From: an uncultured Lachnospiraceae bacterium | GTDB lineage: Bacteria > Bacillota > Clostridia > Lachnospirales > Lachnospiraceae | DNA length: 64,000 nucleotides | Assembly (NCBI GenBank): GCA_902774915.1 | Contig: CACYKH010000001.1 | Location: forward strand, 1 to 64,000 | Direction: 5' to 3' | In this document: one piece after another, positions 1-8,105 of the stretch | How the letters are laid out: every line of letters starts with the position of its first letter | Numbering within the stretch: position 1 is the stretch's first letter | The notes under the pieces: generated by a model | The model's input: the letters and a program-made list of their open reading frames with translations, nothing else | Databases searched by the model: none | What the model was told of the DNA's origin: nothing | Program-made: the position numbers and the translations under genes

Positions 1-43
1 TTGTGATGAAGCAGTGGGTGAAAGCGATAAGGAGATATGTAGC

Positions 44-1276
44 ATGAGATACATGATTGAAACAGAAAGAAGTGATCTTTTTGATGTAAGTATTGTGATT
101 GCTATGCGTGTTCATATTAAGGGAAATGTGAATGAAGATGGTTTACGCTCAGCCTTTGAAGAGGCAACTAAGGCCTATGAAGTATTAGGTTGCAGAGTGG
201 TACTTGAGGAAGATGGAACTGCATTTTATGAAAATGAAAACTTTAAAGGACAGAAAGTATTTTTCGAAGAATCATCTTGGCGTAAAATACTGAAAAGAGA
301 AGAGAAAATCCGTTTTAAGATTGAGGAGGGGGAGTTTCTTAAAGCTTTTTGTTATGAAATGAATGAAGAAGGTTGCAGTATTATCTTCTTAATGCATCAT
401 TTAGGGGGAGATGGAAAATCCTTAGTGTATTTCATCGAGAGCTTCATGAAGGCTCTTTCTGGTGAGAAGCTGGAGTACTCAAATATCAGACTCATTTCTG
501 CTGGCCCGTTGGATGATAAATCTCAAAGAGATAGACTAGGACCACTAGCATTTGTTCCCCAATCCTATAACAAGAAGTGGAACAAGGATGAGAGGAAGAA
601 ATCCTTTAATTATTCTGATATGGATAAGGCGTATGAAACCTATTGGAAAGAACATGAGTCTACCATCGATGAATATATCATAAAGCCTGAAAAGGTTAAT
701 ATTATGCTAGGGAAATGCAAGGAATGGAATATAGGATTTACTGCTTATATTACTACGGCATTTCTCAGATGGCTTGGTCGAAAGGCTGATGTTGGTTACG
801 CCGTAGACTATCGTAAGGACGGTAACAGATGCATGAGTAATCAGGCAACTGGTATCTCCATTAAGTATGCATATAACTATAATAAATCATTTCAGGAAAA
901 TGCTATAAAGGTTCAGAAACTCATGACGGAAAAATTGGAGGATGATCAGTCCAAAGAGTTTATTCTTCCCTTCATGGCATCCTTCGAGCCAACTCTGGTA
1001 GATGCTATAAATCTGGAGCATGCAGGCTCCTTTAGAAGTAAGACTTCCAAGTCTCTGGCAACATTTCTGGGATATAGAAAGAAGACCAAAGATATGTCTG
1101 TTACTAATCTTACAAAGCTGGATATTTCAGAAGAATATGGAGAGTATAAGCTGGATTTCTTTTCATTTATTCCGCCTGTAATATCGTATGGGAAAAATAT
1201 TTTGGGCATTTCCACCTTAGGAGACTGTACGGTTCTAACACTTCATAGGATTAAAAGGTTAGGTTTGTCGGAATGA
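44..1276 (+). CDS. Condensation-domain-like acyltransferase-type protein
   Basis: The 410-residue product carries HHLGGDG (residues 118-124), which fits the HHxxxDG active-site motif of the chloramphenicol acetyltransferase/condensation-domain superfamily (NRPS condensation domains, WES/DGAT and alcohol acetyltransferase-like proteins). In that fold the second His is the catalytic base for acyl transfer or condensation. No adenylation or carrier domain is present, so it is a stand-alone enzyme whose substrate cannot be read from the sequence. I chose the ATG at 44 because AAGGAG lies 9 nt upstream. The frame stays open to the left edge (GTG at 14), so a longer start outside the window cannot be excluded. 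No signal peptide or membrane segment is seen. The fold assignment is fairly firm; the reaction is unknown. Confidence 0.7.
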   Translation: MRYMIETERSDLFDVSIVIAMRVHIKGNVNEDGLRSAFEEATKAYEVLGCRVVLEEDGTAFYENENFKGQKVFFEESSWRKILKREEKIRFKIEEGEFLKAFCYEMNEEGCSIIFLMHHLGGDGKSLVYFIESFMKALSGEKLEYSNIRLISAGPLDDKSQRDRLGPLAFVPQSYNKKWNKDERKKSFNYSDMDKAYETYWKEHESTIDEYIIKPEKVNIMLGKCKEWNIGFTAYITTAFLRWLGRKADVGYAVDYRKDGNRCMSNQATGISIKYAYNYNKSFQENAIKVQKLMTEKLEDDQSKEFILPFMASFEPTLVDAINLEHAGSFRSKTSKSLATFLGYRKKTKDMSVTNLTKLDISEEYGEYKLDFFSFIPPVISYGKNILGISTLGDCTVLTLHRIKRLGLSE

Positions 1277-1389
1277 TTGAAAAAACACATTGCGCATAGC
1301 TGTAAAAAAATGGTGATATTAGTTTGCGTAATATGGTATATATTACGAACTGTTACTTTGCGTGCAACTAAAAAAGAAATACTTCTTGA

Positions 1390-1614
1390 TCATATAGGGG
1401 AATGTTTTGAGAAACGACGCACATCACCAATTTCGGCCATAAGCTGGGGACCTAGAGTCTCACCGATGCCTTTTATACTCAACACTGCGGGGTATTCAGG
1501 CAATGTCTGTGCTATTGAGAGCATTTCTCTATGAACGGAAGCCATCGCATCAGATAAGGAAATAAGTTCCGACGCAGCCTGTTTTACGAATTTTTTGGTG
1601 TATTCTGATTTTGG
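1390..1614 (-). pseudogene. IS110-family transposase C-terminal remnant
   Basis: Read on the minus strand, about 75 codons encode a recognisable piece of an IS110/IS116/IS902 transposase (Transposase_20 region): LPEYPAVLSIKGIGET followed by LGPQLMAEIGDVRRF. That helix-hairpin-helix-like stretch is characteristic of the DEDD-type IS110 enzymes. It is bounded by stop codons on both sides, lacks the N-terminal RuvC-like domain and ends right after the GDVRRF motif, so it is a decayed fragment. The rest of the 1277-1690 stretch shows nothing else I can name. The + strand frame covering it (1277-1534) is a shadow. Confidence 0.8.
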
Positions 1615-1693
1615 TTAACTTCGATTCCAAGGAAAGAACCGTAAGTGGATGGATTGTGGAGTAGTTTGGATTTTCCGTTAAGGCAATTTCTTG

Positions 1694-1723
1694 TTGATAT
1701 TTAATAAAATGTTTTGTTATAAT
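1694..1723 (+). promoter_or_regulatory. Possible sigma-A promoter (TTGATA-18-TATAAT)
   Basis: TTGATA, 18 nt, then TATAAT. It would give a leader of roughly 400 nt ahead of the surface-protein gene at 2126, or transcribe a short unassigned stretch. A 25-codon frame (MSKNEEKSGLERVR...) begins at 1742 but has no ribosome binding site, and I do not call it a gene. Confidence 0.4.
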
Positions 1724-1821
1724 TATCCTATATGAAGCTTGATGAGTAAAAATGAAGAAAAATCAGGCTTGGAGAGAGTAAGAAATTTGCTCAAAATGAG
1801 CGAAAAAAGGATTTTGGGGAC

Positions 1822-1850
1822 TTGACAGATATGATGAGCAGAAATAAAAT
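1822..1850 (+). promoter_or_regulatory. Sigma-A promoter (TTGACA-17-TAAAAT)
   Basis: A perfect -35 TTGACA, a 17-nt spacer and a TAAAAT -10 predict initiation near 1857. It drives the structured RNA stretch that ends in the hairpin at 1939-1986, and by read-through possibly the surface-protein gene at 2126. Confidence 0.6.
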
Positions 1851-1856
1851 GCCACA

Positions 1857-1986
1857 TTACATTAGGGGGATTTATACCCTTTTTGCGCCTTACAATTGCA
1901 AGTGGCGTGCAAATGAATACTTGATAATTGATGGATGACCGTCGGATTTGACAGGGCAGTATGCCCTGTCGGATTCGACGGTTTTT
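1857..1986 (+). ncRNA. Candidate terminated small RNA or 5' leader
   Basis: Between a good promoter and a strong intrinsic terminator lies about 130 nt with no convincing reading frame but several self-complementary segments. One is a small GGGG/ACCC hairpin. A second pairs TTGCGCC with GGCGTGCAA. The last is the long terminator stem. This is the arrangement of a small RNA or an attenuated leader for the downstream surface protein. I could not match it to a known riboswitch class. Presence of the hairpins is seen; function is inference. Confidence 0.45.
1939..1986 (+). terminator. Strong intrinsic terminator or attenuator
   Basis: CCGTCG and TGACAGGGCA pair with TGCCCTGTC and CGACGG around a 3-nt loop, and five T residues follow. 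It lies about 140 nt upstream of the surface-protein start, so it may attenuate that gene. A smaller inverted repeat, GCGAGC-TT-GCTCGC, follows at 2035-2048. Confidence 0.75.
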
Positions 1987-2125
1987 GTGCGTTAGCGATG
2001 AGAAGCGTCAAGGACGGAATGGGAAACAGACGAAGCGAGCTTGCTCGCAAGTGGACGGATTATCGAGTAAACAAAGACTACGAGGTTTAGTTTCGAGGAA
2101 ATAAACAATCTCATGGAGGTTTGAA

Positions 2126-4978
2126 ATGAAGAAAAGAAAAATGAAATTAGAAAGGAAGCTGATGGCTTTTTTTCTCGCGCTAGTTATGGTTATAGGAATA
2201 ATGCCGGGGATTAGCCTGACAACATATGCGGATGATGATCCGCTTCCATCTCATGTTCATGATGACATTAATTTTACTGCGTGGACCAGTACAGATAGCC
2301 TACCTTCCGAGGCCGGAAATTATTACCTTACAGACAATGTAACAATTTCGCAACCATGGAAGGTTAATAGTGAAATAAATCTTTGTTTGAATGGCTTTGG
2401 AATACAAAAAATAGGAGATGAAGACGATACCGCTAATAGTCACAATTATGGTGGTGTCATAGTAGTCGAAACAGGAGGAAACCTTAATATTTGCGATTGT
2501 AATAATGAGAGAACTCATTATATTACTCTTACTAATTGGCGTGGTACAAATGTAAGTGAAAACGGTAGCGAAACTGAGATTGTCAACGGAAATGGTATTG
2601 TGAAAATTTCTGGCGGATTTATAACTGGAGGCTATCGAAGAAGGTGGGATGGTGGAGCTGTGTTAGTTGATGCCGGTGGGAGCCGATTCACTATGAAAAG
2701 CGGTACGATTCTGGGGAATATTGCAAAACAGGGTGGTGCTATAATGGGTAAGTTCTCCGGCACAAATATTTTGTTGAAAGATGTTACTGTAATATATAAT
2801 TTAAGTACATTGAATGGGGGAGGTGTGCAAAATTATGACTCAAATCTCACCGTTGATAACTGTGTTATAACGAATAATTGTTGCGATAATACATACAGTG
2901 GAAGTGGTAGTAGGCTTGGTGGCGGTGGAATACATTTTGAAAGTGGATCATTAACTATTAGTGGGAATACTGTTGTTGATAATAATACATATAAAGGTGC
3001 TGAAGACAATTTGTACATGCGTTCAAACAAAAAAATTGCTGTCGGTGCCTTGACAGAAGGCGCAAACATAGGCGTTAGCATGCAGAGTGTGGGGGTTTTT
3101 ACCAACAGCCTTAATTCAGATAACAATTACATAAGCAAGTTTACCAGCGACAATCAAAATTATGCTGTCGGTTTGAATAATGCAAATCAGCTATATCTTG
3201 GTACAAAACGAATCGTAACCTTTAATACTGGAGGAAAGGGAACGACCCCGGAATCACAAATTGTTGCTTCTGGAAGTAAAACGACATCACCGAGTGATCC
3301 TGTTGCTGAAGGGTATACGTTCGACGGCTGGTATAAGGAAGAAAGCTTGTCCAATAAGTGGAACTTTGATACCGATGTTGTTACGGGAAATATCACACTA
3401 TATGCGAAATGGAACAAATCGTATACTGTAACCTTTAAAGTAGTAAATGGAACTTGGGACGATGGTGAAGGTGACGTCGCAACAGCTGACAAGACTGTAG
3501 TATTAACAGGCAGTGAAAGTGATGTCTTAAAACTGGCGACGGAACAGATTCCGGCAGTTGGAAATAAACCTAATAGTGGATATAGGGCTGGAAGCTGGGA
3601 TGTCACACCGAATACAGAAACGGAAATAACAGCGGATACTGTTTATACATATACCTATGTAGCGAAGGAGGCCTCCGCTGTAACGAATGCGCCGGGAGCA
3701 AATACCCTGACCTATAACGGACAGGGGCAGGAACTTGTAACTGCCGGAACGGCAACAGGCGGCACGATGCAGTATGCTGTAGGCGATGCAACCACTGTAC
3801 CGACAGGAGGATGGGATGCATCCATTCCAAAGAAAATTGATGCCGGAACCTATTATGTATGGTATAAGGTAAAAGGTGATAAGGATCATTTAGATTCTGA
3901 ACCTGCCTGTGTAGAGGCAGCTATAGCAAAGCGTAATGTAACGCTTACATCAGCAGAAGACAGTAAGGATTATGACGGAAAACCATTAACTAATGATAAT
4001 ATTACTGTAACAGGTGAAGGATGGGCAGAAGGAGAAGGAGCAACTTACAACGTAACCGGTACCCAGACACTTCCAGGATCTTCAGATAATGGATTTACTT
4101 ATACGCTTAATAATAATACTAAAGAACCTAATTACAATATTAGTAAGGTAATTAACAAGCTTACAGTTAATGACAGAACTGAAAAATATGAGATAAATGT
4201 TGAGGCAAATAGTGACAATGTTACATATGATGGAAATGAACATGAAGTTTCAGGTTTTAAAACACTTGAGTTTCTATGTGATGATGTGACATATACCGTA
4301 TCAGGTCTTGAAGCATCAGCTAAGGGAACTGAAGTCGGAAAATATCCGGTAAAGATTTCTGGAACACCTGTTGTTACTGATGCGGACGGAAATGATCTTA
4401 CAAAGCAATTTACAGTTAATACAAAAGAAGGAACGCTGACAGTAGTAGAGAAATCAGTAAATCCGAAAGGGGACATCAGATATAGCAATTATTCCGGTGA
4501 TGGAGCTCTCTGGACAAAGGGCTCTAATGCAGGATGTGAATTTGTATTTAAGAGATCTGTGGATGATGAGCTTACATTTGGCCGCTTTACAGGTATTGAT
4601 GTAGATAGTAAAGCTGTAGATGCATCAAACTATACTGCTGTAAGCGGTAGTGTAGTTATAACACTTAAGCCGGAGTATCTTGAAACACTTGCTGTAGGAG
4701 ATCATCTGCTTACTGCGAACTTTGATGACGGTAACTCTGTTACAGTAAAATTCACAATAAAAGAAAAATCTGAGGAAAAGAAATCAGATACTACTCCTGA
4801 TAATAAAAAGGCTGATGTTACACCAGGTAACAAGAAAACAGCTAAGAATGATGCTCCGGGAACTGGTGATACGGTTAATATACAGCTGATTTTCCTTGTT
4901 ATGGTACTATCAATGTGCGATATCTTTGCATTATGCAATCTTCGTAGTATACTTGAAGAAAAGAAACGTAGGAGATAA
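2126..4978 (+). CDS. Secreted cell-wall-anchored surface protein with InlB B-repeat and MBG-like domains
   Basis: The 950-residue protein starts with a Lys/Arg-rich signal peptide (about residues 1-35, cleavage near TYA|DD). Residues ~60-340 are Gly/Asn/Thr-rich with repeated short beta-strand turns, like a right-handed beta-helix. Residues ~361-431 match a Listeria/Bacteroides-type B-repeat (GYTFDGWYKE then ITLYAKW). MBG/YDG-type Ig-like segments follow (NVTLTSAEDSKDYDGKPL; VTYDGNEHEVSGF). The C-terminus has PGTGDT, a hydrophobic stretch and KKRRR, which reads as a variant sortase sorting signal. The ATG is preceded by GGAGG at good distance. The likely role is adhesion or cell-surface structure; the ligand is unknown. 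An intrinsic terminator follows closely, so the gene is probably monocistronic. Confidence 0.85.
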   Translation: MKKRKMKLERKLMAFFLALVMVIGIMPGISLTTYADDDPLPSHVHDDINFTAWTSTDSLPSEAGNYYLTDNVTISQPWKVNSEINLCLNGFGIQKIGDEDDTANSHNYGGVIVVETGGNLNICDCNNERTHYITLTNWRGTNVSENGSETEIVNGNGIVKISGGFITGGYRRRWDGGAVLVDAGGSRFTMKSGTILGNIAKQGGAIMGKFSGTNILLKDVTVIYNLSTLNGGGVQNYDSNLTVDNCVITNNCCDNTYSGSGSRLGGGGIHFESGSLTISGNTVVDNNTYKGAEDNLYMRSNKKIAVGALTEGANIGVSMQSVGVFTNSLNSDNNYISKFTSDNQNYAVGLNNANQLYLGTKRIVTFNTGGKGTTPESQIVASGSKTTSPSDPVAEGYTFDGWYKEESLSNKWNFDTDVVTGNITLYAKWNKSYTVTFKVVNGTWDDGEGDVATADKTVVLTGSESDVLKLATEQIPAVGNKPNSGYRAGSWDVTPNTETEITADTVYTYTYVAKEASAVTNAPGANTLTYNGQGQELVTAGTATGGTMQYAVGDATTVPTGGWDASIPKKIDAGTYYVWYKVKGDKDHLDSEPACVEAAIAKRNVTLTSAEDSKDYDGKPLTNDNITVTGEGWAEGEGATYNVTGTQTLPGSSDNGFTYTLNNNTKEPNYNISKVINKLTVNDRTEKYEINVEANSDNVTYDGNEHEVSGFKTLEFLCDDVTYTVSGLEASAKGTEVGKYPVKISGTPVVTDADGNDLTKQFTVNTKEGTLTVVEKSVNPKGDIRYSNYSGDGALWTKGSNAGCEFVFKRSVDDELTFGRFTGIDVDSKAVDASNYTAVSGSVVITLKPEYLETLAVGDHLLTANFDDGNSVTVKFTIKEKSEEKKSDTTPDNKKADVTPGNKKTAKNDAPGTGDTVNIQLIFLVMVLSMCDIFALCNLRSILEEKKRRR

Positions 4979-4999
4979 GTATAAATATGATATAAAATT

Positions 5000-5042
5000 A
5001 GAGCGTAGGAACGATGCGAAAATATTAATCCTACGCTCTTTT
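5000..5042 (+). terminator. Intrinsic terminator after surface protein
   Basis: AGAGCGTAGGA pairs with TCCTACGCTCT across an 18-nt loop and is followed by a T run. It closes transcription of the surface-protein gene just upstream. Confidence 0.85.
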
Positions 5043-5176
5043 AATATCCTTCAGTTAAGATTTAAGCCATATACTAATATTTGTGTTGCTTACATAATTA
5101 TTGAATTGTTATTAGTTGTTTTCCCTTGTTTTTCCCTTATGACTTTCGTGGCTTGGTATAAGATGATATAATCTGA

Positions 5177-5257
5177 AATAACATTTATTGAAAAGTTGAA
5201 TTGATTAAATTCAGTAAATATAAGGCTTTTTGAGGTGTTTAATAACATTTATTGAAA
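5177..5257 (+). repeat. Two 17-bp direct repeats in intergenic DNA
   Basis: AATAACATTTATTGAAA occurs at 5177 and again at 5241, 64 nt apart, in the otherwise featureless AT-rich stretch between the terminator at 5042 and 5345. They may be paired protein-binding sites or the scar of a local duplication. Nothing else is recognisable in this stretch. Confidence 0.5.
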
Positions 5258-5344
5258 GCTAGTAAAGCCAATTGAAAATGTAAAAATCAAACCGGAATAT
5301 AATGAACTAAATTAATATTGTTTGTAAAGATTATGGAGTGATAA

Positions 5345-5490
5345 ATGGAACAGAAGTTGTTTACAGAATTACGTCCTTTATATACGACAAGTAAAGATAG
5401 CCCTAGTGAAAAGACAACGGAATTGTATTCGACCTTCAGGATGTTAATAAGCTGGAACTTCCGAATATAAAGCTCCCCTGGAAAGATTAG
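5345..5490 (+). pseudogene. Small frameshifted reading frame, unknown
   Basis: A GGAG motif precedes an ATG opening 41 codons (MEQKLFTELRPLYTTSKD...), which stop at 5468. In a neighbouring frame the sequence continues as DLQDVNKLELPN IKLPWKD to a TAG at 5488. The continuation looks more protein-like than the tail of the first frame, suggesting one small gene of about 47 codons broken by a single-base shift. No family is recognised. It may be chance. Confidence 0.25.
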
Positions 5491-5555
5491 ATTTGACTTG
5501 TAATGGTTTGTAGTGTATTTTTTTGAGGGGAATTTTTGATAGGAATTAATTAGAT

Positions 5556-6236
5556 TTGAGTAAAAAGAAGAAGATAATAAAACGAATAATCTTAGCTTTG
5601 GTGTCTGTATGTCTTGCTGCTGGGCTAGGGGTGTTGGTTCTTAATTTTATAGTAATAGGAAGTACAAGGTCACAGGTTATTTCAGTGGATGAGGCTGCGA
5701 AGCTTGAGGATGTGGACTGTATAATAGTGCTTGGTTGTGGTGTTTATGCGGATGGCTCGCTCAGTCCAATGCTAAATGACAGGCTGGATGTTGCTTCCGA
5801 GGTTTATAGTAAGGGTACTTCAGATAAACTTCTTATGTCAGGAGATCACGGGACCTTGTATTATAACGAGGTTAGAGCCATGAAGAACTATGCTATCGAT
5901 AATAATGTAGCAGATTCTTCTAATATATTTATGGACCATGCAGGATTTTCTACTTACGAAAGCATTTTCCGTGCCAAGGCAATCTTTGGTGCCAAGAAGA
6001 TTGTGATTGTGACGAATACATATCATTTGTACAGAGCGCTTTATATTGCTGACAGACTGGGCATTGAGGCCTATGGTGTTGGTGCAGATGACATTTATTC
6101 TGGTAAGTCTTACAGAGCTGGGCGAGAGATTCTGGCTCGTGACAAGGATTTTGTTAAATGTATTTATAAACCTGATCCTACGTTTCTTGGGGATGAGATT
6201 GATATTCATGGTGATGGTGATGTGACAAATGACTGA
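5556..6236 (+). CDS. SanA/YdcF-type DUF218 membrane protein
   Basis: The 226-residue protein has one N-terminal membrane segment (about residues 8-35) and then a DUF218/SanA-like domain: DCIIVLGCGVYADG, the LLMSGDHG strand-loop, STYESIFRAKAIFGAKK and VTNTYHLYRALYIA. In characterised relatives (SanA, ElyC) this domain acts at the envelope and affects cell-wall barrier function and vancomycin sensitivity; the chemistry is unresolved. The start is TTG with AGGA 11 nt upstream and the KKKK membrane anchor right after it. The Asp/Gly-rich tail (residues ~215-226) is low complexity. The next gene follows after 42 nt. Confidence 0.85.
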   Translation: MSKKKKIIKRIILALVSVCLAAGLGVLVLNFIVIGSTRSQVISVDEAAKLEDVDCIIVLGCGVYADGSLSPMLNDRLDVASEVYSKGTSDKLLMSGDHGTLYYNEVRAMKNYAIDNNVADSSNIFMDHAGFSTYESIFRAKAIFGAKKIVIVTNTYHLYRALYIADRLGIEAYGVGADDIYSGKSYRAGREILARDKDFVKCIYKPDPTFLGDEIDIHGDGDVTND

Positions 6237-6278
6237 TTTATGCGGGGTTGTGATGTAGTGAATGATTGAGGTGTTGTA

Positions 6279-6629
6279 ATGGAAGGTAAGAACCAGTTAA
6301 TTAACGATATAGATGCACTCATTAAGTTATGTGAGAAGGATATGAAGCAGTTTGGTTGTTTCGCTAATTTACACGAGGAGTGTGCCTCAATTATTGAGAA
6401 TTTGAATTCTAAGATTCAGGAATTACATGATAAGTGGGTTGATGTTCAGAAACATGTTAATGAGAAGGGGATGGATGAGGATGGAGAGTATTCTTATCCT
6501 GAGCTTTCGATCAAGACAAGCCTTGCTTATAAGAGGATGTCTGAGATTGTGAATGACCTTCGTTTCTGGCTGGAGCGCATGGATTTGCTTGATAAGTTTT
6601 ATAGTTTTGAAGAGGGCTACGTAGAATAA
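6279..6629 (+). CDS. Small helical protein, unknown
   Basis: A 116-residue soluble protein without recognisable domain. It is predicted largely helical (heptad-like LINDIDALIKLCEKDM; IIENLNSKIQELHDKW) and ends in an acidic tail (FEEGYVE). It sits in a + strand run between the DUF218 protein and an EamA transporter, 19 nt ahead of the transporter start. The ATG is preceded by a weak purine stretch. Codon use is like its neighbours, which supports a real gene. I do not recognise the family. Confidence 0.6.
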   Translation: MEGKNQLINDIDALIKLCEKDMKQFGCFANLHEECASIIENLNSKIQELHDKWVDVQKHVNEKGMDEDGEYSYPELSIKTSLAYKRMSEIVNDLRFWLERMDLLDKFYSFEEGYVE

Positions 6630-6648
6630 CTAGGATTGGTGACTGACT

Positions 6649-7545
6649 GTGAATCGATTTTTGAATGCATTTTTAATACTATTAGCAGGTATCCTGTGGG
6701 GAAGCATGGGTCTTTTCGTAAGACCATTAAATGCTAAAGGACTTTCCTCATGGGATATTGTTTTTATCAGAGCTTTCCTGACTATGGTCTTTATGGCGGT
6801 GTTTATCTTGGTTAAAGATAGGAGCCTTTTCAAGATAAAGCTGAAGGATATTTGGTGCTTTATCGGTACTGGACTTCTGAGTATTGTTTTCTTTAATCTT
6901 TGTTATTTTAAGGAAATAACTATTGCACCGCTTTCTATTGCGGCAATTTTGCTTTACACGGCGCCTGCATTTGTTATGGTTATATCTGCATTTTGCTTTA
7001 AGGAGAGATTAACAAAGCGTAAAATTGCAGCTCTTTTTCTTTCATTTTTGGGACTGATGTTTGTGACCGGAGTGTTTAGTAGTGGCGAGAGGCTTACTCT
7101 TAAGACTTTATTCATAGGACTTGGGGCTGGTCTTGGTTATGCGCTGTATTCTATATTTAGCAGATATGCACTTGAGAAGGGATATTCTTCGTTTACTATA
7201 AGTTTTTATACATTTCTTTTGGCAACAGTCGCTACGGTTTTCTTTATAAAACCTGGCGAGGTGATGGGTGTGGCTTTCAGTTCGGGGAGTATGATTGTTT
7301 TATTGATAGCATTTGCTCTTGTTTCGACGATCATTCCTTATCTCACATATACTGTGGGGCTAAAAGGAGTTGAGAATGGGCAGGCATCTATCATTGCTTC
7401 AATTGAACCTGTAGTTGCGACTTTGATTGGTATTATCTGGTTCCATGAGAAGATGTCAGTTTGGGTGCTGATAGGTATTGTATTAGTGCTGACCGGTATA
7501 GTGATCAGTAATATTAGCGTAAAAGAGGAAAAGAACGATGGATAA
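6649..7545 (+). CDS. EamA/DMT-superfamily transporter
   Basis: A 298-residue polytopic membrane protein with about ten hydrophobic helices in two EamA repeats. The first begins FLLILAG-type ILWGSMGLFVRPLNAKG. The second is around LFIGLGAGLGYALYSIFSRYA and ends EPVVATLIGIIWFHEKMSVW, the classic EamA signature. Drug/metabolite transporters of this kind export metabolites or amino acids; the substrate is not predictable. The start is a GTG at 6649 (VNRFLNAFL), directly at the first helix. It overlaps the following ybaK-like gene by 8 nt, so the two are co-translated. Confidence 0.85.
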   Translation: MNRFLNAFLILLAGILWGSMGLFVRPLNAKGLSSWDIVFIRAFLTMVFMAVFILVKDRSLFKIKLKDIWCFIGTGLLSIVFFNLCYFKEITIAPLSIAAILLYTAPAFVMVISAFCFKERLTKRKIAALFLSFLGLMFVTGVFSSGERLTLKTLFIGLGAGLGYALYSIFSRYALEKGYSSFTISFYTFLLATVATVFFIKPGEVMGVAFSSGSMIVLLIAFALVSTIIPYLTYTVGLKGVENGQASIIASIEPVVATLIGIIWFHEKMSVWVLIGIVLVLTGIVISNISVKEEKNDG

Positions 7546-8005
7546 GACAAATGTGATGCGCGTGCTTGATAGCAAGAAGGTGAAATATAATAGTCATGAA
7601 TATGAGCCGGATGCGACCATGACAGGAGAGGAAATAGCTGGGATTCTTGGCGAGCCTGCGGAGAAAGTATTTAAAACTCTTGTGACTCAGGCTAAGTCTG
7701 GGCAGTATTATGTATTTGTAATTCCTGTGATTGGGGAGCTGGATTTGAAGAAGGCTGCAAAGGTGGCTGGTGAAAAGTCGATTAATATGATCAAGCAGAA
7801 GGATTTGCTTCCGCTTACAGGATATGTTCATGGTGGTTGTTCACCGATTGGTATGAAGAAACGTTTTCCGACATTTTTACATGAGACGGCGAAGGATTTT
7901 GAGCGTATCTATGTAAGTGCTGGTAAAGTTGGCTACCAGGTTGAGCTTTCGCCAGATGATCTGGTTAAGATTGTTGGGTGTAAATTTGCAGATGTTGTAA
8001 TATAA
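7538..8005 (+). CDS. ybaK: YbaK/EbsC-type Cys-tRNA deacylase
   Basis: The 155-residue protein matches the YbaK/ProX trans-editing family. It hydrolyses Cys-tRNA(Pro), and Cys-tRNA(Cys) in some members, in the cytoplasm. Visible landmarks are the N-terminal HEYEPDATMTGEEIAGILG, the catalytic-Lys region EKVFKTLVTQ, and GYVHGGCSPIGMKKRFPTF with the conserved GGxSPxG-like turn. Length fits the family (~155-160). The ATG overlaps the end of the transporter gene in an ATGG..TAA arrangement. An intrinsic terminator follows within 10 nt, ending this two-gene unit. Confidence 0.92.
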   Translation: MDKTNVMRVLDSKKVKYNSHEYEPDATMTGEEIAGILGEPAEKVFKTLVTQAKSGQYYVFVIPVIGELDLKKAAKVAGEKSINMIKQKDLLPLTGYVHGGCSPIGMKKRFPTFLHETAKDFERIYVSAGKVGYQVELSPDDLVKIVGCKFADVVI

Positions 8006-8013
8006 AGAAAATT

Positions 8014-8042
8014 AGACGCTATAAATATATGGCGTCTTTTTT
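8014..8042 (+). terminator. Intrinsic terminator after ybaK
   Basis: AGACGC and GCGTCT pair across a 12-nt AT-rich loop, followed by TTTTTT. The short stem with strong T tract fits a Rho-independent terminator. Confidence 0.8.
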
Positions 8043-8105
8043 AGTGATTATTTGTCCGTAAAATGTTAAAATATTAATGTTGTTTGTAGAGGGGTGTAAT
8101 TACAA

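Noticed and set aside
1277-1534. Small + strand protein after the first gene
   Set aside because: The DNA is the reverse of an IS110 transposase fragment, and the + strand frame has no ribosome binding site.
1857-2125. c-di-GMP or other known riboswitch ahead of the surface protein
   Set aside because: I looked for the GEMM and other conserved cores and found none; only unclassified hairpins are present.
4896-5171. 91-codon frame overlapping the end of the 950-residue surface protein
   Set aside because: It overlaps a clear gene end, crosses that gene's terminator and has no ribosome binding site or recognisable domain.
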